A DNA stretch of 64,000 bases from Bacteroidales bacterium. Its GTDB lineage: Bacteria > Bacteroidota > Bacteroidia > Bacteroidales > UBA932. The stretch lies in the NCBI GenBank assembly GCA_017626355.1, contig JAGAIY010000014.1, positions 1-64,000 of the forward strand. The letters are read 5' to 3'. Shown in pieces: positions 36,158-45,500 of this stretch; within the stretch, counting starts at the first letter, position 1; each line of letters starts with the position of its first letter. The translations under genes and the position numbers were made by a program. The notes beneath the pieces were generated by a model. That model saw only the letters and a program-made list of their open reading frames with translations. It ran no database searches and was not told where the DNA came from.

Positions 36158-37891
36158 ATGGCGCAGTACATTGTATCAGCAAGAAAGTACAGGCCTGACT
36201 CCTTCGGGACGCTCATCGGCCAGGACAATATAGCCCAGACCCTCAAGAATTCGATTCTCAGAGGTCAGCTGGCCCATGCATATCTTTTCTGTGGACCGCG
36301 AGGTGTGGGAAAGACCACCACGGCCCGTATATTTGCCAAGATGATAAACTGTTCCGATCCTACTCCGGATATGGAACCATGTGGAAAATGCGAATCATGC
36401 CAGTCTTTTGCTGAAGGCCGTTCCTACTGCATACATGAACTTGACGCAGCATCCAACAACGGTGTCGAGGATATAAAGACCCTTATGGACCAGGTGCGCA
36501 TACCGCCTCAGGTGGGAAGGTACAGCGTATATATCATAGACGAGGTGCATATGCTCTCCCAGGCTGCCTTCAATGCCTTCCTGAAGACTCTGGAGGAACC
36601 GCCTGCACACGCCATATTCATTCTCGCCACCACTGAAAAACACAAGATACTTCCGACCATCCTTTCCCGTTGCCAGACCTATGACTTCAACAGGATCACT
36701 GTAGAGAATATAGTAAGAAACCTGAGGATGGTTGCCTCAAGCGAAGGCGTCTCAATAGACGACGAGTCGCTTCATGTAATAGCGCACAAGGCCGACGGCG
36801 CCATGCGCGATGCTCTGACAATCTTCGACCAGACGGTTGCTTTCTGCGGTACTGACGTCAAGTATCAGGATGTGCTCCGCAATCTTAATGTGCTCGATTA
36901 CGAGTACAGTTTCTCGCTTGTGGATGCGTTCCTGAAGGGTGATTATCCTTCAGCCCTGCTCCTTTTTGACGAGGTGCTGACCAAGGGCTTCAATGCCCTG
37001 CATTTCGTCGCGGCTCTTTCATCCCATCTGCGAGACCTGATCGTAAGCAGGAGCGGCGGACTTGAAGCCCTCCTCGAACTGCCTCAGTCCCTTAAGACGA
37101 GGTATCAGGAACAGGCCGGCAGATGTCCGCTTCAGTTCCTGTATGATGCCCTGTCCATTACCACGCAATGCGAGTCCGGTTACAGGGCCAGCATCAATCC
37201 GCGTCTGCATATAGAATTTGCACTGATGCGGCTGAGTTTCCTGTGCGGAAAGATGAATGCTCCGCAACCTGTTGCAGCTCCTGTCTCGGCTCCTGCTCCT
37301 GCTCCGATGCCGGAAATGGCGCGTCAGGCAGCAGCTCCGTCAGCCCCGTCGGCTCCTTCAGCAGAGGTGCCGGCTGCACCAGCTGTTTCCGCTGTGACTG
37401 AAGAAGCTCCGCAGCGCCGTTCAAGGGCTGCCCGTGCGGCATCATCATTGTCGATGAAATCGATGATGGATTCTCCTCAGGAAAAGGCAACTGAGGCTCC
37501 GGTGGAGCAGGATGCCCCTTCTGAGGAACTTCTCAAGGCGAAATGGCCTGAACTTGCCAAGGCTTATGAGTCGAAGCCTCGTCTTGCCAGCATGCTGTCC
37601 ACATCGTCCCTCGCCATAGAGGATGCGGCGGACGGGTCAAGACAGGTCACGTTCCGCGTGGTCAACGAAGCTCAGAAGGATTGGGTGGAGTCAAAGCTTC
37701 TCCACGAACTTGAAGGAAATTTCAGAAAGATCGTCGGTTCGTCCAAAGTGTACCTGCGTGTTGCAGTCGTGCCGGACGATGCGGCAGAAACGGCAAAAGT
37801 ATATATGCCGAGCGATCAGGCAAAGGTGCTGATGGCTCAGAATGAGGAGGTTAAAAGCCTTGTTAAGGATCTTGAACTTGATATAAAGTAA
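36158..37891 (+). CDS. dnaX: DNA polymerase III subunit gamma/tau
   Basis: It is the clamp-loader ATPase subunit. The start is MAQYIVSARKYRPDSFGTLIGQ, the family consensus. The P-loop is GPRGVGKTTTARIFAK, the zinc cysteines include CGKCESC, the Walker B/DEVH region is VYIIDEVHMLSQAAFNAFLKT, and the SRC motif is ILSRCQ. Residues ~370-440 form an Ala/Pro/Ser-rich linker, followed by a tau-like C-terminal domain (577 aa in total). I see no A-rich slippery run of the E. coli type, so a separate gamma form is not predicted. Confidence 0.97.
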   Translation: MAQYIVSARKYRPDSFGTLIGQDNIAQTLKNSILRGQLAHAYLFCGPRGVGKTTTARIFAKMINCSDPTPDMEPCGKCESCQSFAEGRSYCIHELDAASNNGVEDIKTLMDQVRIPPQVGRYSVYIIDEVHMLSQAAFNAFLKTLEEPPAHAIFILATTEKHKILPTILSRCQTYDFNRITVENIVRNLRMVASSEGVSIDDESLHVIAHKADGAMRDALTIFDQTVAFCGTDVKYQDVLRNLNVLDYEYSFSLVDAFLKGDYPSALLLFDEVLTKGFNALHFVAALSSHLRDLIVSRSGGLEALLELPQSLKTRYQEQAGRCPLQFLYDALSITTQCESGYRASINPRLHIEFALMRLSFLCGKMNAPQPVAAPVSAPAPAPMPEMARQAAAPSAPSAPSAEVPAAPAVSAVTEEAPQRRSRAARAASSLSMKSMMDSPQEKATEAPVEQDAPSEELLKAKWPELAKAYESKPRLASMLSTSSLAIEDAADGSRQVTFRVVNEAQKDWVESKLLHELEGNFRKIVGSSKVYLRVAVVPDDAAETAKVYMPSDQAKVLMAQNEEVKSLVKDLELDIK

Positions 37892-37895
37892 GACT

Positions 37896-38675
37896 ATGAA
37901 ACTTAGATGTGAAAATCTGGTAAAGAAGTATGGCCCGAGAACCGTGGTGAAAGGTGTGTCGATGGAAGTTCAGCAGGGCGAAATCGTAGGCTTTCTCGGC
38001 CCGAACGGTGCGGGAAAGACCACCAGTTTCTATATGATAACCGGACTTATCGTGCCTAATGCCGGCAGAATTTATCTTGATGACGAGGATATCACCGATC
38101 TTCCTATGTTCAAGAGGTCTCAGAGGGGAGTGGGATATCTTGCCCAGGAGGCTTCAGTCTTCCGTCACATGAGCGTGGAGGACAACATCATGTCGGTCAT
38201 GGAGATGTCCAAGCAGTTCACCAAGGCTGAGCGCAAGGAGAGACTTGAGTCTCTTCTGGATGAGTTCAACCTTCATAAGGTACGCAAAAGCAAGGGTATT
38301 CAGCTGTCGGGAGGTGAGCGTCGTCGTTGCGAAATCGCCCGCGCTCTTGCCATTGACCCTAAGTTCATCCTTCTTGACGAGCCTTTTGCCGGAGTCGACC
38401 CTATTGCGGTGGAAGATATCCAGTACATCATCGCCAAGCTCAAGTATAAGAACATCGGTGTCATAATCACCGACCACGATGTGGGCGAAACCCTCGCCAT
38501 CATCGACAGAGCCTATCTTCTGTATGAAGGATCCATCCTTCAGAGCGGAACTCCGGAAGCTCTTGCAGCCGATGACGAGGTGCGCACGAAATATCTCGGT
38601 TCGAATTTCGTGCTCAAGCGTTCGGACGCCTTCCTTCGCGCCGAATCCGGCGGCCCGCAGCGCATCAATCAGTAA
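37896..38675 (+). CDS. lptB: LPS export ABC transporter ATP-binding protein
   Basis: LptB is the ATPase that powers lipopolysaccharide extraction from the inner membrane and its transport to the outer membrane. It has Walker A GPNGAGKTTSF (residues ~36-46), the signature LSGGERRRCEIARAL (~137-151), and Walker B ILLDEPFAGVDPIAVEDI. The LptB-type Q-loop segment VGYLAQEASVFRHMSVEDN is also clear. At 259 aa it carries a short C-terminal extension. It starts 4 nt after dnaX. The partner permease genes lptF and lptG are not in the window. Confidence 0.95.
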   Translation: MKLRCENLVKKYGPRTVVKGVSMEVQQGEIVGFLGPNGAGKTTSFYMITGLIVPNAGRIYLDDEDITDLPMFKRSQRGVGYLAQEASVFRHMSVEDNIMSVMEMSKQFTKAERKERLESLLDEFNLHKVRKSKGIQLSGGERRRCEIARALAIDPKFILLDEPFAGVDPIAVEDIQYIIAKLKYKNIGVIITDHDVGETLAIIDRAYLLYEGSILQSGTPEALAADDEVRTKYLGSNFVLKRSDAFLRAESGGPQRINQ

Positions 38676-38679
38676 AAAC

Positions 38680-38718
38680 ACAAGAGGAGGATGGTCTTGA
38701 AGGCCATCCTCCTCTTGT
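38680..38718. terminator. Bidirectional terminator between lptB and efp
   Basis: ACAAGAGGAGGATGG (38680-38694) is fully complementary to 38704-38718. The stem sits between two convergent genes, and an A-run precedes it. The T-run on the plus side is poor, so it may stop minus-strand transcripts better. Confidence 0.75.
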
Positions 38719-38737
38719 ATTCATATAAAGTGAAGTC

Positions 38738-39304
38738 TTACTTCACACGCTCACCATATGAACGGTCAGTTGTGTTCACACGGATCTTCTCACCGATGTT
38801 GATGAAGAGAGGAGCCATGATGATCGCTCCGGTCTCGAGAGTGATCTCCTTCTGCGCATTGGTAGAAGCTGTGTCACCCTTAACGGCTGGCTCTGTGTAT
38901 GTAACCTCAAGCTCGACATATGTAGGGAGCTCGCAGGTAAGGCAGCGCTCCTCGTCAGCAAGGAACATCATCTCGACATGCTGGCCCTCCTTCATGAGGT
39001 CTGCATTGTCAACGAGGTCTGTATCGAGGTGGATCTGCTCATAAGTCTCCTCATGCATGAAGTTGAATCCGTCCTCATCCTTGTAAAGGAACTGGTAAGG
39101 TCTTCTCTCTACATTGATTGTCTCGATCTTTGCACCTGCAGTGAAAGTGTTCTCGAGGATACGACCGTTCTCAAGGTTTCTGAGCTTGGTCTTTACGAAA
39201 GCAGGACCCTTTCCTGGCTTTACGTGCTGGAACCATACGATAGAGCATGGCTTGCCGTTGAAGTTGAGATAAAGTCCGTTTTTGAAATCAGCTGTTGTTG
39301 CCAT
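38738..39304 (-). CDS. efp: Translation elongation factor P
   Basis: EF-P relieves ribosome stalling at polyproline stretches. All three beta-barrel domains are present in 188 aa. The tip loop reads KPGKGPAFVKTKL, so Lys is at the position modified in E. coli. No epmA or epmB-like modification gene is in the window. The gene has its own full promoter and ends at a terminator, so it is monocistronic. Confidence 0.97.
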   Translation of the reverse strand: MATTADFKNGLYLNFNGKPCSIVWFQHVKPGKGPAFVKTKLRNLENGRILENTFTAGAKIETINVERRPYQFLYKDEDGFNFMHEETYEQIHLDTDLVDNADLMKEGQHVEMMFLADEERCLTCELPTYVELEVTYTEPAVKGDTASTNAQKEITLETGAIIMAPLFINIGEKIRVNTTDRSYGERVK

Positions 39305-39377
39305 AAAATATGTTTTTTGTTGTTATTTGTTCATTGTCAGGCAGAAGCCATATCCGGCCTCCGTCGGAAAACGGCTG

Positions 39378-39409
39378 CAAAATTATAAAATTGTCCTAAT
39401 CTATACAAA
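39378..39409 (-). promoter_or_regulatory. Bacteroides-type promoter of efp
   Basis: On the minus strand TTTG (39409-39406) and TAATTTTG (39385-39378) are separated by exactly 20 bp, a complete consensus match. The start would be near 39372, with a leader of about 65 nt. Confidence 0.8.
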
Positions 39410-39418
39410 TTTATTAGC

Positions 39419-40405
39419 TCAGTCGTTCACCTCTCCGTACTTTTCCTCCCAGTCGGGAACGAATCTGTTGAGGTCGAGGATGTTCTCCGCCACTTCTTCC
39501 AGAAGCCATTTAGGAGTCGAGGTCGCTCCGCATACTCCGACCCTGTCGTCTGCACGGAACCATTCCCTCTTTATCTCAGAAACGGAGTCTATGTGGTATG
39601 TTCTGATATTCAGTGATTTGCACAGGTCGCAAAGCACTTTGCCGTTCGAACTTGCCTTTCCTGCCACGAAGACGATGATGTCATGCTCGAGAGCAAACTG
39701 TGACAGCCTTTCGTGTCTTGTCGCCACCTGCGAGCAGATGGTGTTGTGGATGTTGAGCATCTTCATGCCCTTGAATCTTTCGAGAGGAAGTTCGTGGTAC
39801 CTTGCCATAGCCTCTTCGAGACGGGAACATAACATGGCATATTCTGCGGGACTCTTTGTCGTCTGACTGAATATTTCAGTAGGCTGGTCAAGCTTTATGA
39901 TGCCTTGCTGCACAGCTTCTTCAAGCATGGAAAGATTCTCTACGACAGCAGCGTTGCCGTCAGTCTGGCCCACAAGGCCGAGAACCTCGGCATGGCCGAT
40001 CTTGCCGAAGATGATTATCTGTCCTTTCCCGTCTTCGAGATGTCTGAGATAGGCTTCGCGGATCCTCTGCTGGAGCTTAAGCACGACAGGACAGGTGCAG
40101 TCTATGATCCTGAACCCGAGTTCGGATGCCTTCCTGTATGTCTGAGGCGGCTCTCCGTGGGCCCTGATGAGCAGGACCTCCCCCTTGGCCTCCACCATTT
40201 CTTCAAGGTCTTCCTTGTCTATGGTCACAAGCCCTTGCCTGTGGAGTCTTTCGAGTTCTGAATCGTTGTGCACTATGGCACCGAGGGAATACAGACGTTT
40301 CCCTTCTCCTTCACCCTTGTCCTTCAGGAATTCTTCCGCCTTGCCTATGGCTCTTATCACGCCAGCACAGAAGCCTGAGTTCTTGTCAATATCTACCGTT
40401 ATCAT
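39419..40405 (-). CDS. ispH: 4-hydroxy-3-methylbut-2-enyl diphosphate reductase
   Basis: This iron-sulfur enzyme performs the last MEP-pathway step and makes IPP and DMAPP. The three cluster cysteines are visible in NSGFCAGV, DCTCPVV and VCGATSTPKW. An EIFSQTTKSP segment matches the family. I chose the ATG at 40405 (328 aa), one base past the cmk stop; a TTG at 40429 would overlap cmk. It is co-transcribed with cmk, a common pairing in Bacteroidales. Confidence 0.95.
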   Translation of the reverse strand: MITVDIDKNSGFCAGVIRAIGKAEEFLKDKGEGEGKRLYSLGAIVHNDSELERLHRQGLVTIDKEDLEEMVEAKGEVLLIRAHGEPPQTYRKASELGFRIIDCTCPVVLKLQQRIREAYLRHLEDGKGQIIIFGKIGHAEVLGLVGQTDGNAAVVENLSMLEEAVQQGIIKLDQPTEIFSQTTKSPAEYAMLCSRLEEAMARYHELPLERFKGMKMLNIHNTICSQVATRHERLSQFALEHDIIVFVAGKASSNGKVLCDLCKSLNIRTYHIDSVSEIKREWFRADDRVGVCGATSTPKWLLEEVAENILDLNRFVPDWEEKYGEVND

Positions 40406-40406
40406 A

Positions 40407-41087
40407 TCAGCATCCGAAACGTTCGGCAATAATTTTCCTTATCCAATCCATCTGGTCGTCCATGGTCATCTCTGAGTTGTCGAGCACGATGGCGTCCTTT
40501 GCCTGAGTCAGTGGCGAAACCTCACGGTGCGAGTCGATGTAATCCCTTTCCTGAAGGTTCTTCAACACGTCCTGAAGATCAGTCTTGTCCCCTTTGGCTT
40601 CCATTTCTGCCGCTCTTCTGCGAGCTCTGACCAAAGGATCTGCAGTCATGAATATCTTGAGTTCCGCATCCGGGAATACAGTCGTTCCTATGTCTCTTCC
40701 GTCCATTACGATACGTTTGTTCTTTCCGAATTCGCGCAGTTTCCTGTCGACGAAAGCGCGTACTTCCGCCACTGTCGCGATAGGACTCACCTTCGAGGCT
40801 ACGGCAAGAGAGCGTATTTCCTTCTCGATGCATCTGTCACCAATATATGTGCCTTCCTTGCCGAAATGCAGGTCAAGATTCTCGAGCGCCTTGTCAAGCG
40901 CCGGGACATCTATGGTGTTGTCTTCTGAGATGAAGCCGTTCTCGATTGCGAACAAGGTGACTCCTCTGTAGAGGGCTCCTGAGTCAAGATACAGAAAAGA
41001 AAACTCGTTTGCTATGATTTTTGCAAAGGAACTTTTTCCTGTAGAAGAGTAGCCGTCAATGGCTATGATTATATCTGGTACTTGCAT
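40407..41087 (-). CDS. cmk: Cytidylate kinase
   Basis: It phosphorylates CMP and dCMP. The P-loop is AIDGYSSTGKSSFAK (residues ~8-22); other landmarks are LYLDSGALYRGVTLFA and VMDGRDIGTTVFPDAELKIFM. I chose the ATG at 41087 (226 aa), which matches the family N-terminus; the upstream 17 codons read as a hydrophobic non-homologous run. It lies 49 nt after its promoter -7 element and leads the cmk-ispH operon. Confidence 0.96.
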   Translation of the reverse strand: MQVPDIIIAIDGYSSTGKSSFAKIIANEFSFLYLDSGALYRGVTLFAIENGFISEDNTIDVPALDKALENLDLHFGKEGTYIGDRCIEKEIRSLAVASKVSPIATVAEVRAFVDRKLREFGKNKRIVMDGRDIGTTVFPDAELKIFMTADPLVRARRRAAEMEAKGDKTDLQDVLKNLQERDYIDSHREVSPLTQAKDAIVLDNSEMTMDDQMDWIRKIIAERFGC

Positions 41088-41135
41088 CTGCGGATGTTGT
41101 TGATTCAAAAAGAAAAACAAATGGTTCAAACGGAG

Positions 41136-41167
41136 CAAAATTATAAAATATTGTGTAAACTCCCAAA
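41136..41167 (-). promoter_or_regulatory. Bacteroides-type promoter of cmk-ispH
   Basis: On the minus strand TTTG (41167-41164) and TAATTTTG (41143-41136) are 20 bp apart, a full consensus match. Confidence 0.8.
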
Positions 41168-41205
41168 AATGTCGATATTTGTATGACGCTAACAGTAGGG
41201 TAACG

Positions 41206-41242
41206 TGAAATAACAGATGTTCAATAAAGAAACAAGCGATAA
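41206..41242 (+). repeat. 37-bp direct repeat, copy 1
   Basis: This copy is identical over 37 nt to 41357-41393. It begins TGAAATAACAG and ends AAGCGATAA. The period is 151 bp. Confidence 0.95.
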
Positions 41243-41262
41243 GACTTATGCTCCACGAATGT

Positions 41263-41339
41263 GGTGCAGGTAAGTCCCTTCCCCGAGGGAAGGGATTTAG
41301 GGAAGGGGTAACGTAGACATATTTTCATATTTCTGCACC
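41263..41339. repeat. Structured GC-rich element between the direct repeats
   Basis: TCCCTTCCC (41275-41283) pairs with GGGAAGGGA (41287-41295) around a 3-nt loop; GGGAAGGGG at 41300-41308 offers a second pairing choice. Outer arms GGTGCAG (41263-41269) and CTGCACC (41333-41339) can close the whole element. It looks like a REP- or MITE-like unit, or an RNA with alternative folds. Confidence 0.6.
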
Positions 41340-41356
41340 CCCTTTGATAAATGTGA

Positions 41357-41393
41357 TGAAATAACAGATGTTCAATAAAGAAACAAGCGATAA
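41357..41393 (+). repeat. 37-bp direct repeat, copy 2
   Basis: This is the exact second copy of 41206-41242. It ends 5 nt before the start codon of the response regulator, so it forms most of that gene's leader. Confidence 0.95.
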
Positions 41394-41398
41394 AAAAT

Positions 41399-42547
41399 AT
41401 GAAGATCCTGATAATAGATGACGAAAGGTCAATCCGTAATTCCCTTAAGGAAATTCTTGCGGATGAAGGCTATGATGTAGATGTGGCCGAGAACGGCGTG
41501 ACCGGATGCGAAATGGCTGACAAAGAGAAGTACGGTGTCATTTTCTGTGACATAAAGATGCCTCAGATGGATGGAATGGAAGTACTTGACAAGCTTGCGC
41601 AGATGGGTGTGGACTCCGCTGTAGTGATGATTTCCGGTCATGGAGACATCGACACCGCTGTGGAGTGCATCAAGAAGGGAGCCTTCGACTTCATCCAGAA
41701 GCCGCTCGACCTGAACAGGATTCTTATAACAATCAAGAATGCGACAGAGAAGGTGTCTCTTGTAAAGGAAACCCGCATCCTCAAGAAGAAGGTTTATGGG
41801 CAGGAAATGGTGGGAGAGTCTGCACCGATGAAACATATAAGGGAGATGATAGACAAAGTGGCTCCTACCGATGCAAGGGTGCTGATCATAGGCTCCAACG
41901 GTACGGGAAAGGAACTTGTCGCCCGTAATCTTCACCAGAAGAGCGGACGCAGCTCGGCTCCGTATATAGAAGTCAATTGCGCCGCCATTCCTTCCGAACT
42001 TATCGAAAGTGAACTTTTCGGTCATGAGAAAGGAGCCTTCACCTCTGCGATAAAGCAGCATAAGGGCAAGTTCGAGCAGGCGGACGGAGGAACCCTTTTC
42101 CTTGACGAGATCGGTGACATGTCCCTTGCCGCTCAGGCCAAGGTGCTCCGTGTTCTTCAGGAGAAGAAGCTTTCACGAGTGGGTAGCGATAAGGATATAA
42201 TGGTGGATGTCAGGGTGCTTGCCGCAACCAACAAGAATCTCAAGGAGGAGATCGCCGCTAACAGATTCAGGGAAGACCTGTATCACAGACTCAGCGTGAT
42301 CGTGATAAATGTACCTGCCCTGGATGACCGTAAGGATGACATCCCGTTGCTTGTCGACCATTTCATCGGTCAGATCTGTGCCGAGACAGGCATGCAGCGC
42401 CGTGAGATCGATCCGGATGCGATGCAGCTTCTTGTCGACAAATCATGGACAGGAAACATAAGGGAACTCAGGAATGTTGTGGAAAGGCTTCTGATACTGT
42501 CAGGCAGCCGCATAACAGCAGCAGATGTAAAGGCCTACGTACTGTAG
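41399..42547 (+). CDS. NtrX/NtrC-like response regulator lacking a DNA-binding domain
   Basis: The receiver domain (residues ~1-120) has phospho-acceptor Asp51 in FCDIKMPQMDG and Lys101 in QKPLD. The AAA+ sigma-54-activator domain follows, with Walker A GSNGTGKE (165-172) and Walker B GGTLFLDEIGD. The sigma-54 contact loop GAFTGA reads GAFTSA here (Ser216). The protein ends at 382 aa, just after the AAA+ lid (LRNVVERLLILSGSRITAADVKAYVL), with no Fis-type HTH; NtrC proteins are usually 450-480 aa. It may act from solution or have another output. The likely partner kinase is convergent, 3 nt away. Confidence 0.92.
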   Translation: MKILIIDDERSIRNSLKEILADEGYDVDVAENGVTGCEMADKEKYGVIFCDIKMPQMDGMEVLDKLAQMGVDSAVVMISGHGDIDTAVECIKKGAFDFIQKPLDLNRILITIKNATEKVSLVKETRILKKKVYGQEMVGESAPMKHIREMIDKVAPTDARVLIIGSNGTGKELVARNLHQKSGRSSAPYIEVNCAAIPSELIESELFGHEKGAFTSAIKQHKGKFEQADGGTLFLDEIGDMSLAAQAKVLRVLQEKKLSRVGSDKDIMVDVRVLAATNKNLKEEIAANRFREDLYHRLSVIVINVPALDDRKDDIPLLVDHFIGQICAETGMQRREIDPDAMQLLVDKSWTGNIRELRNVVERLLILSGSRITAADVKAYVL

Positions 42548-42558
42548 GCCTTATTTTT
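42530..42558 (+). terminator. Terminator embedded in the end of the response-regulator gene
   Basis: AAGGCCTAC (42530-42538) pairs with GTAGGCCTT (42544-42552), followed by ATTTTTT. The stem overlaps the last codons and stop of the regulator gene and the last codon of the convergent kinase gene, so it saves space in a 3-nt intergene. Confidence 0.85.
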
Positions 42559-45500
42559 TGTGTCGGGGCAAGGTCACGACAAAGGATGCACCCTTGAGGG
42601 AGAATGACTTTCTGTAGCTTATCTCTCCTTCACATTTTGTTATGATGTTCCTGCAGATGGCCAGTCCGAGTCCTGTACCGGAACTCTTCGTCGTGAAGTT
42701 AGGCGTGAACAGCTTGTGCTGGTTCTCCTCTGACACGCCTGGACCGTTGTCATCGAACACGACATCGTAATAGCCTTCCTTGGTGCTGTTCCTCAGACAG
42801 ATGAGCACCTTTCCTGCAATCATTTCCCCGGTTTCTTCAAATACCTCCTTCTGGTGTATCTCGACAGCCTGTATCGCGTTGGTTATCAGATTCACGAAGA
42901 CACGGATCAATTGTGGCTTCGGCGCCATCACATAGGCATCAGGCATGCCTATATATGAAATGCTGATGTTTTCCTTGTTGTCGAAGATCAGCAGCTGCTC
43001 CTTCAGAGTCTTGTCAAGATCCATGAGTACCGGCTCTTCGCTATACAGCTTCGCAAAGGTTGAAAACTCGTTTGCTGTGTCGGAAAGTATGTCTATATGC
43101 TCAAGTACTACGGCAGTTACCTTGTCGAATTTCTCCTCCCAGGCTGGATTTCCGTTCTGCTTCAGCCTTATGAGCCTCTGTATCTCAAGCTTTATCGGAG
43201 TAAGCGGATTCTTGATCTCATGAGCCACCTGACGTGCCATCTCGCTCCAGGCCTTGTCCCTTTCGGCGGAGGCAAGCTTCTGTGTCGACTCCGCAAGGTC
43301 CTGAACCATCCTGTTGTAGGTGTCCACAAGAGTGGATATCTCGTCCTCCCTCTTGTATATGATGAATTCCGGATTGTGGATATCTGCCTTGGCCATCTTG
43401 TTTCCCATCTCGACCAGAGGCCGGAACATCTGGTTGACTTCATGGGTGCTGAAGAAAAGCGTGCAGATGAGCAGCAGGAGGAAGAGGTTGATTATCAGGG
43501 CTGCATGGAAGAAAGCCTCCCTTCTGAAATCATAGTTTCTTTCCGTATATGGTATGCATATGATGGCCAGCATCTCCCTGCTGTCATTGAAGACAGGAGC
43601 ATAGAGCATCCAGTAGCTGTAGTCGGCTATCTTTTCCCTGTGGATGAAGTATCTCTGGTTTTCGTACCTTATGTTTCTGTAGGCCTCCTCGTTTATCCTG
43701 CTTCCGAGGATCTGCTTCTCGAAAACCTCAGGACATGTCGAGTGGAACACCTTGCCGTCAGGCGTGTATAAGGTGATGTCGGTCTTTGTGTTGTTTCCGA
43801 TGTTCTCGAAAGATGCGGCTGTCTCCTGATTGACGAGATCCTGCCATGTGCGGGCCTGACGCACTCTTGATTCTATGAGGGCCTGAACTGTGCTGATCCT
43901 CGTGGACATGAGGTCGTACATGTTGGTCTCGTTCCTCTTGTATACGAATATCACGCTTATGACCGTCATGCTGAGCAGCACCAGGAACGACGACGTGAAG
44001 AGGATGGTGTTGATCCTTGTCCTGTAATAGTTCCTCTTGAAGATCGTAATCTTCTTCTCGTTCTTTATGAGGAGCATCAGTGCTCCTGCGATTATCAGGA
44101 AAAGATATGACCATGAAGTGAAATACATCATGGGACTTCTCTGCTTCCTTGATATTATGATCAGTTCCTCTTCACTGACCATGCTCATGAAGTGGACATT
44201 GTTCTTTGAACGTACTGTCTGCGATTCGTACATGTCCATCCGGCCCTTGCCGAAGCCGTCCGATACGGTCGGATAAGGATAGGTGCCTTTGTACGATACA
44301 AGGCGGTTGTCAATGTACTTGGCGTATGAGTACATCGACGGAATGTTGATCGAGCCTGGCTTTGAGAACCTTCCCAGAATGCTGTAATATCCTCTGTCCT
44401 CCCTGTTGGAGTTAGGCTCCACTGTCAGCAGCATCCTTGTTATTCCGTACTCCTGTGACCAGAAGAGAAAGGCGCCTGCATATGTACTGTGCCCGTTTCC
44501 ATCTGTCAGGAAAAGGAATCTAGACCCCTCGGATATGGGGGAGCCTGCCCTCATTACATTGTTGAAGAATTCCGTCCCTTTTATGTCGTTCTCCTTGAAG
44601 ATCCTGACTTCTATGAGATTGTCCTGCCTGATTCTGCTCAGGTAGTAATCTGAAATCCTGTTGAGCATGATTCCGGCCGTGTTGTCGAGGGCGGCCAGAC
44701 CGGAGAGCAGCTGGTCGTTGGCTATGTTCTCCTCTACGGAACGCAGCTGGATTTCAAGTGCAAGGTTTCTGTCTACCGCCAGACGGTTTGCCCAGACGGT
44801 CACCCTGTCTCTCTCTTTCCTGAAACCGAGGGTAGAGGATGCGCAAGTGAAGTAAAGGGAGCATACGGCTGCGAAGATGATGATTCCCGTGCGGCTCAGT
44901 ATGTTCAGACGTACTTTTGAACACTTCTGCAGTATCAGCGCGGCTGTCTGGAGCTGAAGCAGGATGCAGAATGCAAGACCTGTGTATGAGGCATATATCA
45001 TGGCCGGATATCCGGCCGAGTCGTTCCATTTGTATGGCTCCAGATTTATGCTTGAGTTGAGGATGAGGCTCTTCAGCGTGACATGTATGTATAAGGCTAT
45101 GGCAGCCGCTCCGATGACCGATGCCACGGCATACAGGCCCATTCCTGCTTTCCTATGCTTCTTCCGTATCAGTGCCATTATCCTGTTCCGCATCATGTAG
45201 ATGCACAGGAAACTCATGCTTATGAATATGTTGGTTATTATGAGTATGCCTATGGAGTTCAGGTACTGTCCGTCCGCATATATGGTCGGAGAGAAGAAGT
45301 CTATCGCCCCGTTCATCTTCCGGGCCCATAGGTATGATAAGGCCATGAGGGCGGTGAGGGCCAGCGTCACCACCATGTATACCTTGAATTTCCTGTGGCT
45401 TTGCAGCAGGAGTATCATGGCGAAGGCAATGAAGAGCAGAGCCAGCCATTTCAATATGGAGTGGCTTAGGAAAGGCGTTGTGAGGCCGTTGTCGGCTATG

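Larger units (their letters stand above)
41088..41398. other. 311-bp intergenic region with promoter, direct repeats and a structured element
   Basis: No ORF of note is present. From left to right it holds the divergent cmk promoter, the first copy of a 37-bp direct repeat, a GC-rich stem-loop, an AT-rich stretch, and the second repeat copy, which runs up to 5 nt before the response-regulator ATG. I found no convincing TAnnTTTG promoter for the regulator. Confidence 0.8.

Noticed and set aside
36158..37891. Programmed frameshift in dnaX to make gamma and tau
   Set aside because: I found no A-AAA-AAG-type slippery run with a downstream stem at the expected place.
41206..41393. Direct repeats as a possible CRISPR array
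   Set aside because: There are only two copies, with a 114-nt spacer that is itself structured, and no cas genes are nearby.
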